From NCBI RefSeq assembly GCF_014648075.1, contig NZ_BMQK01000012.1, positions 124,001-188,000 on the forward strand: a DNA stretch of 64,000 nt, read 5' to 3'. Below the pieces are notes generated by a model. It ran no database searches, was not told where the DNA came from, and saw nothing but the letters and a program-made list of their open reading frames with translations. Position numbers and translations under genes: made by a program. Of the stretch, positions 32,970-41,655 are shown piece by piece. The stretch is from Streptomyces ruber (GTDB lineage: Bacteria > Actinomycetota > Actinomycetes > Streptomycetales > Streptomycetaceae). Position 1 is the first letter of the stretch; each line of letters begins with the position of its first letter.

Positions 32970-34282
32970 TCGGCAACGCGTTCAGCGAGGTGCTGGTCGG
33001 CCGGTACGGACGTACCAGAGCACAGTGGAAGGCCCAGAAGCTGCTCTGGTGGGCACGGCCCGGTGACGTGCTGGTGCTGCCCGGTGAGCCGGACCACGAC
33101 TTCCTCGACTACGCCCTGCGCCTGCGAGGTGTCGACCCGGGCGCCGTACGCGTCGTCGTGCCTCCGGACGACGAGGAAGGAGACCCCCGGCTCACCCGCG
33201 GCAGGCTCCTGGACGAGCGGCTGCACGCCACCCTGCGCGGCGTGATCGGAGTACGCCCCGTCGAGACGGTGCTCGCCTTCTGGCCGGACACCACCGTCTC
33301 CTCGCTCGCCGACGCCATCGGCGCGAAGGAGGCACTGAGCGGCTACGCGTTCATGACGCAGTCGGGCGGCACCGTCTCCAACAGCAAAGCCGTGTTCCGG
33401 GCGGTGGCCGCCGGGGTCGGCGCGCCCGTTCCGGACGGCGTCGTGTGCGTGCTGCGTGAGGAAGCCGAACAGGTGGCCTGGGCCATGCTGGCCGAGGGCC
33501 GCCCGGTGATGCTCAAAGGTGAGTACTTCATGTCCGGCGACGGCAATGTGATCCTCGGCCCCGATGACGGCTTCCCGCCGCTCGGAGCGCGCACCAGGAT
33601 CGTGACCGTCCGTCCGGACCAGGTGACCAAGGCACTCGCGGACCACTGGGACCGGCTCACCGGTGCGGGCCGTTACCGGCTGGTGGTGGAGGAGTACCAC
33701 CCAGGCTGCACGTCCCTGTTCGCGGAGTTCCTGGTGACCGACTCCGATGTCGTGCACAAGGGGGATGGGGAACTCCTCAAGGACCCGCAGGGGGTGGGCC
33801 AGATCATGCCCTTCCAGGGGCAGCCCGCCGACGTCCGCCGGCAGCTCCTCGAAGGCGGCGCGGCACTCTCGCAGGCACTCCGCGCCGTCGGCTACCGCGG
33901 CATCGTCAGCGCGGACGCCGTCGTCACGCCGGACCGGCAGGTGCTGTTCACCGAGTACAACGGGCGCACCACGTCCTCGACCCACATCTACGAGGTGATC
34001 GGCAAGGAACTGGTCGGCGAGCGCTACCCGGCGCAGCGCGTGCTCTTCGAGAAGGTCCAGCTGAAGGCGCCCTCGTTCGCGGAGGCGCTGCGTCGGCTCC
34101 GTGCCTGCGGACTCGCCTACGACCGCACAGCCGGCCACGGCGTCGTCCTGACGAGCGCCTACGAATCCCGGGTGAGCAACCTCAACTACTGCGCGGTCGG
34201 CGAGGACCTGGCGTCGGTGCTGGCGCTCAGCCGCGAGGTCGACCGGCTGGTCGCCGACCCGGCTGAACCCGGCGCACGGTGA
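32957..34282 (+). CDS. preATP-grasp/PGM1-like peptide ligase
   Basis: A 441-residue protein from ATG 32957. The N-terminal preATP-grasp region (VLVLPGEPDHDFLDYALRLR, GVDPGAVRVVVPPDD, GTVSNSKAVFRAVAAGVGAP) and the ATP-grasp core (RPVMLKGEYFMSGDGNVILG; YRLVVEEYHPG; VGYRGIVSADAVV; LFTEYNGRTTSSTHIYEVIG) match the family of PGM1, which in pheganomycin biosynthesis joins a guanidino-bearing amino acid to a ribosomal peptide. The Lys and Glu/Asn residues that bind ATP and Mg2+ are present (K in MLKGEY, E and N in TEYNGR). The amidinotransferase in the divergent operon fits the PGM1 substrate type. It probably makes the amide bond that joins the two halves of the product. Confidence 0.85.
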   Translation: MRVLIGNAFSEVLVGRYGRTRAQWKAQKLLWWARPGDVLVLPGEPDHDFLDYALRLRGVDPGAVRVVVPPDDEEGDPRLTRGRLLDERLHATLRGVIGVRPVETVLAFWPDTTVSSLADAIGAKEALSGYAFMTQSGGTVSNSKAVFRAVAAGVGAPVPDGVVCVLREEAEQVAWAMLAEGRPVMLKGEYFMSGDGNVILGPDDGFPPLGARTRIVTVRPDQVTKALADHWDRLTGAGRYRLVVEEYHPGCTSLFAEFLVTDSDVVHKGDGELLKDPQGVGQIMPFQGQPADVRRQLLEGGAALSQALRAVGYRGIVSADAVVTPDRQVLFTEYNGRTTSSTHIYEVIGKELVGERYPAQRVLFEKVQLKAPSFAEALRRLRACGLAYDRTAGHGVVLTSAYESRVSNLNYCAVGEDLASVLALSREVDRLVADPAEPGAR

Positions 34283-34391
34283 GGGACCCTCCGGTGAGCC
34301 CACTCGGCCCGCGCTGCGCCGGTTCCCCGGACAGTCCGCACTTTCCATACCCGCACCGCCGCGAGAGGCGGCTCCACAGCGAGGAGGGTCC

Positions 34392-35405
34392 GTGGTCGAC
34401 AGCACGACGCTGGCCGACGCGCGGCGCGTCAGGCGTCAGCACTTCGGGGGAGACTTCCGGCTGCACTCCGTCATCTACCCCATCGACTACTGCACGTCGG
34501 GCTGCACCTACTGCGGGCTCAGCACCCTCCTCGCCCGGGAGGGGGCGCACGGAGTCCGCGGCGCGATGCGCCCCGCCACCTTCGACTGGCTGATGCGGCG
34601 ACTGACCGACGCCGGCTACCACGTGCACGAACTCGTCTTCGGCACCGTCGCGGACGACCAGGCACGGCTGACATCGCGGATCGCCCGCTGGGTGGAATCC
34701 GCCCGGCGGCACGACCCGGACGGATACCTGATCGTCAACTGCGACACCCTGCGTCCGCAGGACTACCGGGTACTCAGGAGCGCCGGGGCGGACGCCGTCT
34801 GGACCTTCATGGAGGTCATGTCCCCGGACGTCTACCGCGCCAAGCACCGTTCGGGGCTCAAGGCGGACAGGGAACAGCGTCTGGAGGCACCCCTGCGCAT
34901 GCGCGAGGCGGGGCTGGCCGTCGGCAACGCACTGCTGTGGGGCCTGACCGAGGACTGGCAGGGCGAACTGGACCAGTTCGTCGCATGGTCCGGCCAGGTC
35001 GGCGGCTTCGACTTCGTGGCCACTCCGGTGCAGCAGCGGCTGACCCTGTCGCCCGGCAGCGCGGCGCCGGACTACTTCGACGTCACGCCTCCCCTGACGG
35101 TGGACCCGGAGCTGTACCTCACCATCTGCTGCGAGCTGCGGCTGGCCTTCCCCACCGCCCGTCTCGTCGCGAACACCCGCCTGGACCCGACGTTCGTCTA
35201 CGGTCAGGTCTCCGCGGTCAACGACATGTGCAACGGCTATGTGTGGACCGGCTCCCGCTCACACCCCGAGCGGGAACTGGCACAGGACGGGCACGTCAGA
35301 CACGACGGCACCCAGATGGACTTCCACAACCCCGGAGCCGACCCCGAGGCGATCCAGCGTCTGTGTCCGCAGGACATCACCGTGCGGCTGGACCTGCGGG
35401 CGTGA
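34392..35405 (+). CDS. Radical SAM enzyme (ThiH/HydG/BioB-like)
   Basis: A 337-residue protein from GTG 34392 (GAGGAGGG upstream). The CxxxCxxC cluster motif is C34, C38, C41 in PIDYCTSGCTYCGLSTLLAR. A core barrel follows with YHVHELVFGTVADDQ (glycine-loop region), DGYLIVNCDTLRP, AVWTFMEVMSPDVYRAKHRS and LAVGNALLWGLTEDWQGELD (ThiH-like helix). The C-terminus continues to VRLDLRA without an obvious SPASM or cobalamin domain. ThiH-class enzymes cleave aromatic amino acids or form C-C bonds, so this one may modify the aromatic unit or the peptide. The first exporter starts on its stop (GTGA). The reaction is inferred only. Confidence 0.82.
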   Translation: MVDSTTLADARRVRRQHFGGDFRLHSVIYPIDYCTSGCTYCGLSTLLAREGAHGVRGAMRPATFDWLMRRLTDAGYHVHELVFGTVADDQARLTSRIARWVESARRHDPDGYLIVNCDTLRPQDYRVLRSAGADAVWTFMEVMSPDVYRAKHRSGLKADREQRLEAPLRMREAGLAVGNALLWGLTEDWQGELDQFVAWSGQVGGFDFVATPVQQRLTLSPGSAAPDYFDVTPPLTVDPELYLTICCELRLAFPTARLVANTRLDPTFVYGQVSAVNDMCNGYVWTGSRSHPERELAQDGHVRHDGTQMDFHNPGADPEAIQRLCPQDITVRLDLRA

Positions 35406-37381
35406 GGCACGAGGCGGGCAGGAAGCGGAACACGCGGGAACCGTCACCGCGGCGCGGTGCGGGCCCCGGACGTCCGTCGCCGCACGTCCCGCCCCGGAAG
35501 GAAGCGGTGCGTCTCCACCGGCACGCGCCGCAACTGCTGCGTGCGCTGAGAGCCGCGGGCGGCTGGACGCTCACGGCTCTGACGGCGGTCCTGCTCGCCG
35601 AGGCACTGCTGCCGGCGGCCCACGCGGCAGCTCTGGGCCTTCTCGTCGAGGGCGTCCAGGAGGCCGCACACACGCGTCGTCCGGGAGCCGTGACCGGATC
35701 GTTGCTGGTCTTCGGCGCCGTTGTGCTCACCGCGGAGATCACCGCGTCCGCCGCTCCCGCGCTGACCCTCCTGGCGACCGGCCGGGTGGACGGAGCCCAC
35801 CGTCGTGCCGTCCTCGCCCTGACGACCTCCTGCGATCTGGCGGTGCTGAACACCCCGGCGGCGCGCGCCGCGATCCGGGACGCCCTGGCCGACCGCAGCA
35901 AGGGGTACGACTGCGGTCTGTCCGACGGCGCGCTGGCCCTGCTGCGTTCCCTCGCCTCCGTCGCGGGGCTGCTCGCCGCGCTGGCCGTGATCGGCCTGCA
36001 CGTGTGGTGGCTCCCCGCCGTCGTGCTGCTGCCCGCCTGCGCTGTCCGGATGTTGCGCTCCCGCAGGGACTCCGCCCTCATGGACGACTGGCGGTCCGCG
36101 ACACAGGAGGAGCTGGCCCTGGACGTCTGGCGCAGGGCGAATCTGTCCGCGGTGGAAGGACAGGACATCAGAGTGTTCGGCCTGGCGGACTGGATGGTGG
36201 CACGGATGCGCGGGCATCTCCGCGATGCCAACAAGCGTCTGTGGGATCACGTGGACCGGCAGATCCGGAGTGCGTGGCGGCCGGCCGCGCTGGTCGCGGC
36301 CGGGCTGCTGCCCGCCTTCGTCACCGTGTCCGCCGACGCCGCAGCCGGCCACACCCCCGCAGCGGCGGCCGTCGCGGTCTTCGCCGGGAGCTGGGCCGTC
36401 TTCCAGGTACTGAGCGCTCAGACGAACTCGTATCTGATCGCCGGGGGTGTGCGGGTCGTCCTCGCCACTCGGGAGGTACACCGCCTGCTGACCCCCACGC
36501 CTGCCGGAGCGGAACGTGCGGATGCCGGACGGGGACAGCCGCCGCACGTGGTCTTCGAGCAGGTGCGGTTCCGCTACCCGGGCGCTGGCCGAACGGTGCT
36601 CGACGGCGTCGACCTGGAGATCCGGCCGGGCGAACTGCTTGCCGTCGTGGGAGCCAACGGCGCCGGAAAGACGACCCTGATCACGCTGCTGTGCGGTCTG
36701 TACCAGCCCGCGCAGGGGCGTCTCCTCGTCGACGGTGTGGATCTCGCGGCGATCGACGCGAGGAAATGGCGGGAACGGCTGTGCGTGGTCTTCCAGGACT
36801 TCGTGCGCTACCCCCTGACCCTGGCGGAGAACATCGGCCTCGGCAGGGGGGACATGGTGCCCGAGCCGACGGCGCTGCGCCGCGCGGCGGTGCGCTCCGG
36901 GCTGTCCACGACGGTCGAGAAGCTGCCCCATGGCTGGGACACGCCGCTCAACCCCTCGCGGACCGGCGGGACGGAACTGTCCGGCGGACAGTGGCAGCGG
37001 GTGGCGCTCACCAGGGCGCTGTACGCCCTGGAGCGTGGTGCGACCCTGCTGGTGCTCGACGAACCTGCGGCGCATCTGGACGTGGCGGCGGAACATGCGC
37101 TCTTCGACCGGCTGGCGGAGTGCCGGGGCGAGGCGGGAGTGGTGGTCATCTCCCATCGTCTGTCGACCGTGCGGCGGGCGGACCGCATCGTCGTCCTCGG
37201 CGGGGGACGCGTCGTCGAGGAGGGGACCCATCGGGACCTGATCGCCCGTGCCGGCCGGTACGCGAGGATGTTCGCCGCGCAGGCCGAGCGGTTCCGCGCG
37301 GGCGAGGGTGGTCCGGCGGACGGCCGGGAGGGCCCGGTCCGGCACACCTCCGGTTCCGGCGGGGCCGGAGGTGCGCGGTGA
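35402..37381 (+). CDS. ABC exporter half-transporter 1 (TM + NBD)
   Basis: A membrane domain with six hydrophobic segments (for example LTALTAVLLAEALLPAAHAA, LLVFGAVVLTAEITASAAPA, PAALVAAGLLPAFVTVSADA) and an NBD: Walker A VVGANGAGKTTLITLLCG, Q-loop VVFQDFVRYP, signature ELSGGQWQRVALTRALYALE, Walker B TLLVLDEPAAHLD, H-loop VVISHRL. GTG 35402 overlaps the radical SAM stop (GTGA); a second GTG at 35507 has a stronger ribosome site (GGAAGGA) and avoids a basic 35-residue leader, so the true start may be there. With the next gene it probably forms a heterodimer that exports the product. Its stop overlaps the next start. Confidence 0.88.
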   Translation: MRHEAGRKRNTREPSPRRGAGPGRPSPHVPPRKEAVRLHRHAPQLLRALRAAGGWTLTALTAVLLAEALLPAAHAAALGLLVEGVQEAAHTRRPGAVTGSLLVFGAVVLTAEITASAAPALTLLATGRVDGAHRRAVLALTTSCDLAVLNTPAARAAIRDALADRSKGYDCGLSDGALALLRSLASVAGLLAALAVIGLHVWWLPAVVLLPACAVRMLRSRRDSALMDDWRSATQEELALDVWRRANLSAVEGQDIRVFGLADWMVARMRGHLRDANKRLWDHVDRQIRSAWRPAALVAAGLLPAFVTVSADAAAGHTPAAAAVAVFAGSWAVFQVLSAQTNSYLIAGGVRVVLATREVHRLLTPTPAGAERADAGRGQPPHVVFEQVRFRYPGAGRTVLDGVDLEIRPGELLAVVGANGAGKTTLITLLCGLYQPAQGRLLVDGVDLAAIDARKWRERLCVVFQDFVRYPLTLAENIGLGRGDMVPEPTALRRAAVRSGLSTTVEKLPHGWDTPLNPSRTGGTELSGGQWQRVALTRALYALERGATLLVLDEPAAHLDVAAEHALFDRLAECRGEAGVVVISHRLSTVRRADRIVVLGGGRVVEEGTHRDLIARAGRYARMFAAQAERFRAGEGGPADGREGPVRHTSGSGGAGGAR

Positions 37382-39183
37382 GACGGTATCCGGGCCTGTG
37401 GTGGAGCCTGTTCCGGCTGTCCTGGAGCACCCACCGATGGCTCACCGTGTCGACCCTGTCGGTGCTGCTCCTCTCCGTGGTCGCGACCGGGGCATGCGCT
37501 CTGGCCCTGCGTGCGGCCGTGAACGCCATGGTCGCGGGCGAGGGCTTTGCTGCGGTGACCGCCGCCGTGCCGGCCGTGGCCGCCTACGCGGCCCTCCACG
37601 TACTGCAGGACGCCACCGCGACCTGCCGGAACGCGGTGACCAACCGCGTCGCCCGGCTCGAGGTCGAACCGGGGGTGCACCGAGAGGTGGCAGCGCTGCC
37701 GGGGATCGAGCACCTGGAGCGGACCGACTACCTGGACCGGCTGAAGGCTGTCCGGGACGGTGGTACGCAGCTGGTGGGCAGTATGTGGCGAGTGGTACTG
37801 ACGTTCACCAGCGTGATGAAACTGCTGGTCGCGGCGGGACTTCTGGGCTCGATCAGCCCGTGCCTCCTCGCCTTTGTGACAGCGGCGGCGGTCCCGGCGG
37901 TGTGCCAGTTGAAGGGGCAACGGCTGCTGAACGACTCCCAGGTCGCCACCATGGAGGCCGTTCGGCTGGAGGCGTCCCTCGCGGAACTGGCCGTGGACGC
38001 GGGGGCGGCGCCGCAGATCCGGGTGAGCGGAGCGGCGCCGGGGCTGGGAGCACGACGGGAGGCCGCCTGGGCAGAGGCGCATCGGGTCAGGCTGCGTGCG
38101 CGACTGGCGGCCTCGGCCCTGCGGCTGGGCGGCTGGACCGTGTTCCTGGCCGCTCTCCTCGCCGGAATCGTCCTCGTCGTCGGCCGCTCGGCCAGTGGCG
38201 AAGCCAGCGTCGGTGACGTCGTCCTGGCGGTGACGGTCGCGACTTCCCTGGGGCAGACGGTCCAGGTCACGGTGAACAGCACGGTGGCGACGACGACGGC
38301 CGGGTCCGTGATCGAACCGTACCTGTGGCTGCGCAGGTACGGGGAGCGGGCACGGGAGTGCCCGCCCGCGGGCGGCGCGGAAGTGCCGGAAGCGCTGCGG
38401 GAGGGGATCCGGCTCCAGGGAGTCACCTTCCGGTACGGCGGCTCGGACCACGAGGCCCTGCACGGCGTCAGCTGTCTCCTGCCGGCGGGCGCCGTGGTGG
38501 CCGTGGTGGGAGAGAACGGCTCCGGCAAGAGCACGTTGGTCAAGCTCTTGACCATGCTTTACCGCCCGGACAGCGGCACCGTCCTGGTGGACGGCCGGCC
38601 TCTGGACCGGCTGGATCCCGAGGAGTGGCGGGCCAGGATCAGCGCCGTCCCGCAGCAGTTCGGCCGGTACCCGCTCACCGTGTCGGAGTCGGTCGGCATG
38701 GGTGACCTGGCGGGCATGGCGGACCGGGAACGGATCACGGAGTCGTTACGGGCCGCCAACGCGGACGAGCTGGTCGACTCCCTGCCCGAGGGGCTGGAGA
38801 CCCGGCTCGGCCGGGAGCTGAGTGGCGTGGAACTGTCCGAGGGGCAGTGGCAGCGCCTGGCCATGGCGCGGGCGGCCATGCGGCGCAGTCCGCTGCTGCT
38901 GGTCCTGGACGAGCCGACGGCATCGATCGACGCCGTCACCGAGCGCGCCATTCTTGACAGGCGCATGACCCACGCGAGAGCTGCCGGCCGTGACACCGGC
39001 GGCATCACCGTCGTGGTGTCGCACCGCCTCTCCGCGGTGTCGAGGGCGGACCTCGTCCTGGTGCTCGCTCACGGACGGCTCGTCGAGGCCGGCCCGCACG
39101 CGGAGCTGGTGGACCGGGGCGGACCGTACGCCAGGATGTACGCCGCACAGGCGAACGCCTACCGCGATGAGCGGTGCCCCTGA
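37378..39183 (+). CDS. ABC exporter half-transporter 2 (TM + NBD)
   Basis: A 601-residue fused exporter from GTG 37378, overlapping the previous stop (GTGA). Membrane segments include TLSVLLLSVVATGACALALR and WTVFLAALLAGIVLVVGRSA. NBD: Walker A VVGENGSGKSTLVKLLTMLY, Q-loop AVPQQFGRYPLTV, signature ELSEGQWQRLAMARAAMRRS where the usual LSGGQ is LSEGQ, Walker B PLLLVLDEPTASIDAVTE, H-loop VVVSHRL. One canonical and one altered signature motif is common in heterodimeric exporters with one degenerate ATP site. It is the last gene of the rightward operon. The frame is open to 35239, but the upstream part overlaps half-transporter 1. Confidence 0.88.
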   Translation: MRRYPGLWWSLFRLSWSTHRWLTVSTLSVLLLSVVATGACALALRAAVNAMVAGEGFAAVTAAVPAVAAYAALHVLQDATATCRNAVTNRVARLEVEPGVHREVAALPGIEHLERTDYLDRLKAVRDGGTQLVGSMWRVVLTFTSVMKLLVAAGLLGSISPCLLAFVTAAAVPAVCQLKGQRLLNDSQVATMEAVRLEASLAELAVDAGAAPQIRVSGAAPGLGARREAAWAEAHRVRLRARLAASALRLGGWTVFLAALLAGIVLVVGRSASGEASVGDVVLAVTVATSLGQTVQVTVNSTVATTTAGSVIEPYLWLRRYGERARECPPAGGAEVPEALREGIRLQGVTFRYGGSDHEALHGVSCLLPAGAVVAVVGENGSGKSTLVKLLTMLYRPDSGTVLVDGRPLDRLDPEEWRARISAVPQQFGRYPLTVSESVGMGDLAGMADRERITESLRAANADELVDSLPEGLETRLGRELSGVELSEGQWQRLAMARAAMRRSPLLLVLDEPTASIDAVTERAILDRRMTHARAAGRDTGGITVVVSHRLSAVSRADLVLVLAHGRLVEAGPHAELVDRGGPYARMYAAQANAYRDERCP

Positions 39184-39315
39184 CGCCGCTCCCGAGGAAG
39201 CCGCTGAGCGCCCCTCTCGCCGACGATCACCGCCTTGGCGGGAAAGCCCCCCAGCCGGATGATCGAAAAGGCGCTCAGCGGCCCGTACAGGCGGTCACCG
39301 AAGGGAAGGCCCCCG

Positions 39316-40208
39316 ATGGGCATGGTCGGCGACGGCCTGGAACGCGCCGTCCAGCAGGCGTTCACCCGCCAGGTCCGCCGGCTGTGGGAGAACCGCGGCC
39401 TGCCCGGCCGCACCATCGTGGTCACGGCCACCCCGCACCCCGGCATGCCGTATGACCTGACGCTGCTGCTGCGCGCGGCCGAGGCCGGACGGCCGATCAC
39501 AGGCCTGACGGAGGAGGCCGTCGCCGCCGCGTTCGGCGTCGACATCGCCGAGGTGCGCATCGAGGCGGTGGCCCGCACCTACGGGCGCGAGGACGGCCCC
39601 GGCTGGAAGGAGGTCCACGTCACCCCGACGCGCACGAGCGGCGTCGCCAGGCCCCCACCACCCGCGAGTGGTGGACCGACCGGATCGGCGCCGACGGCGG
39701 GCCGGTGCCCGGCTCGGAGTTCGTGCAGAAGGTCCGCGACCACGGCCGCAAGGTCACCCACTACATCGCCCAGGTCCCCGACGGGGCGGGCGAGCCGCGC
39801 GTCAACCCGCACGCGCTGGCGGCGGCGCTGGAGACCAAGTACGACGAGGGCCGGCTGTTCGTCACCGTCGACGGCGGCCAGGTCCTCATCTGTCTGTGGG
39901 ACACCAGCCCGCTCGCGCAGGTCTTCCCCGCCACCCGCGAGATCGGGGGCCCTGGGCATGTGCCCGGTGTCGATCAGGTGCTGGCGGCGCCAGACGTGGA
40001 GGGCGTCTGCTCGCTGATCCCGGGGAGCCTGGCCAACTCGGCGACCTTCCGGCCGACTCGACGGGACCGGGTGCACGCGGCTGTGGTCGGCGTGGCGTCC
40101 GGCGAAGCGGCGATGGAGGCCCGTACGGCCGCGCCGCGCGTTTCATGGTGGGCAGCCGTCATCCGCGTGGATGCGGCCGTGGGGAGCGGAGACGGTGTCG
40201 GCCTGTAG
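39316..40208 (+). pseudogene. Hypothetical integrative-element-type protein, frameshifted
   Basis: From ATG 39316 the first part reads LERAVQQAFTRQVRRLWENR, GRTIVVTATPHPGMPYDLTL, LTEEAVAAAFGVDIAEVRIE to KEVHVTPTR. The protein continues one frame over after a C-run near 39652-39660: TTREWWTDRIGADGGPVPGS, FVQKVRDHGRKVTHYIAQVP and LFVTVDGGQVLICLWDTSPL to a stop at 40208. This matches a conserved but unassigned protein common on Streptomyces plasmids and integrative elements. The single frameshift inactivates it unless it is a sequencing error. It suggests plasmid-derived DNA next to the biosynthetic cluster. Confidence 0.6.
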
Positions 40209-40832
40209 GTGGAGTCCTTCGATGCGGGCGTGGGTCAGGGTGATGTAGGGCACCGGCACGGGTGGGACGGTGGCGCTGGAGAAGCGGACTGGTAGCAGGC
40301 CGAGTACGCGGCCGGTGATCCGGCGGGCTGCGAAGCGGATGCTGCCCCCGGCGGTGATCCGTGGTGCCGTCACACACATCGTGGCGCTGTTGTTCGTCTG
40401 GATGATGTGAGGGTCGTGCAGTGTCACCGCTGCGGCCCGGCACGGTGCGTCGGCCCGGCCGGAAGGGGCGCACAGCAGGCCGGTGATGGTCAGGGAACGG
40501 GCGGTGACGACTGTTTCGTCCGGTGCGGGCGGCCGGTCGCGCGGCCGGTCGCTCCCTGCGGTGAGGCAGCGCGCCAGGGCGCGCGCCTGTGCGGTGACGG
40601 GTGCCGCCGGGGCGGGCGGTGGCGCACACGGTGCGTTCCCCCGGGCGGCCGCCGTCGGCGCCGACGGTGCTGTCGGCTGCCCGGTGTCCGGGTCGGCGCG
40701 CGGGAATCCCGGGCCGGTGAGGTGGGGGACGTGGGCGAGCCGGTGGGTGGGTCCGGGCGGGGTGGGGGACGGGGCGCCGGCACAGCACGCCAGGGCCGCG
40801 ACGACGAGTGCGGCCAGTGCGGTTCGTTTCAC
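40143..40832 (-). CDS. Secreted protein of the DUF6230/DUF6114 operon
   Basis: A 229-residue protein from GTG 40832, overlapping the DUF6114 stop. It has a signal-peptide-like start (MKRTALAALVVAALACCAGA, possible lipid-attachment Cys), a proline-rich linker, and a C-terminal region of repeated strand-like segments: VTARSLTITGLLCAPSG, IIQTNNSATMCVTAPRITAG, ARIEGLHLQADTVS. The strand rhythm resembles the DUF6230-type beta fold and it is probably an extracellular or membrane-attached partner. It is the last gene of a five-gene operon. Function is unknown. Confidence 0.65.
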   Translation of the reverse strand: MKRTALAALVVAALACCAGAPSPTPPGPTHRLAHVPHLTGPGFPRADPDTGQPTAPSAPTAAARGNAPCAPPPAPAAPVTAQARALARCLTAGSDRPRDRPPAPDETVVTARSLTITGLLCAPSGRADAPCRAAAVTLHDPHIIQTNNSATMCVTAPRITAGGSIRFAARRITGRVLGLLPVRFSSATVPPVPVPYITLTHARIEGLHLQADTVSAPHGRIHADDGCPP

Positions 40833-41233
40833 GGGTGTTCTTCGCGCTCCGGCACGGGAGATGAGGGCCGCCGTGGGGCGTGCGGGGGCGTGCCGCCCGT
40901 TCGGTGGCCCACGGCCAGTGCCCCGCCCGCGAGGGCCAGCAGCATGCCGGTGAGGAAGCCGCCGAGGTTGGCGAGGGGGAAGGAGAGCAGGGCCAGGAGG
41001 ATGGCGGTGATGCCTCCGGTGGTGGCGCGGTGCGGGCGGCAGACGCTGTGCAGTCCGCAGCCGGCCAGGGCGGTGGCGATCATCAGGGTGGAGGTGGCGG
41101 CCGTGCCCTGGTAGGCGAGGAACTCCGGCCGCCGGAGCGGGAACCAGGCCAGTTCCAGCCCGGCCAGGCACATGAGTCCGGCCGCGGTCCAGGGCCTGCG
41201 CACGGCGCCTCGCCGTGGTGTCAGTCGCCGCAC
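40829..41233 (-). CDS. DUF6114-family membrane protein
   Basis: A 134-residue protein with four hydrophobic segments (TAAGLMCLAGLELAWFPLRR, TLMIATALAGCGLHSVCRP, GGITAILLALLSFPLANLGG, FLTGMLLALAGGALAVGHR). The SNLGGF-like FPLANLGGFLTGMLLALAGG block is characteristic of DUF6114, a Streptomyces family usually encoded next to DUF6230. It overlaps both neighbours by four to thirteen bases. The pair is thought to be membrane- or cell-surface-associated; the biochemical role is unknown. Confidence 0.8.
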   Translation of the reverse strand: MRRLTPRRGAVRRPWTAAGLMCLAGLELAWFPLRRPEFLAYQGTAATSTLMIATALAGCGLHSVCRPHRATTGGITAILLALLSFPLANLGGFLTGMLLALAGGALAVGHRTGGTPPHAPRRPSSPVPEREEHP

Positions 41234-41610
41234 GGTCGTGCTCCGGGGCGGATGGACATCGAGGCGTCCCGCAGGGAGAACGAACCGGCCGCCAGTGACC
41301 AGGCGTCCATCCGCATGCGGGTGATGCCGAAGGTCTTCGCCTGCTGGCCGTAGGCGCCGGGAGCGCCGTGGGTCGGCGGAGAGGCGTCGAGCGTGGCGGC
41401 GTCGCGGCCCATCTGCACCTGACCGAAGCGCAGATCACCGGTCACCTGCTGCAGGTCGATGACCATGCCGGTGGCTTCCACCGGTGTGCCGCGGCCGCTG
41501 CGGATGACCAGGGTGAGGGCGCCGAAGGGAGTGCGGGTCACCGAGGACTGGCACACATCGGTGAGGGTGGCACGGCCGATGGCGGCGACGGCCACCGATA
41601 GGAGCGTCAA
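41221..41610 (-). CDS. DUF6230-family protein, N-terminus short or frameshifted
   Basis: The frame from TTG 41610 gives a 129-residue protein whose core TLTDVCQSSVTRTPFGALTL, GTPVEATGMVIDLQQVTGDL, YGQQAKTFGITRMRMDAWSL and SFSLRDASMSIRPG matches the C-terminal two-thirds of DUF6230 proteins (Cys, beta-rich). The usual signal and first strands are absent. The preceding prenyl synthase stop overlaps an ATG at 41659 (ATGACATCGCCC) whose frame would join this one after removing one base near 41632 (ADRL then REALGALTLLS). So either translation starts internally or the gene carries a one-base insertion. It is followed by DUF6114, as is usual. Confidence 0.7.
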   Translation of the reverse strand: MTLLSVAVAAIGRATLTDVCQSSVTRTPFGALTLVIRSGRGTPVEATGMVIDLQQVTGDLRFGQVQMGRDAATLDASPPTHGAPGAYGQQAKTFGITRMRMDAWSLAAGSFSLRDASMSIRPGARPCGD

Positions 41611-41655
41611 CGCCCCCAGGGCCTCCCTCAGGCAACCTGTCGGCCAGGGGCGATG

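Noticed and set aside
35239..39183. A 1314-codon open frame
   Set aside because: Only the last 601 codons (from GTG 37378) are real; upstream it overlaps the radical SAM and first exporter genes in the wrong frame.
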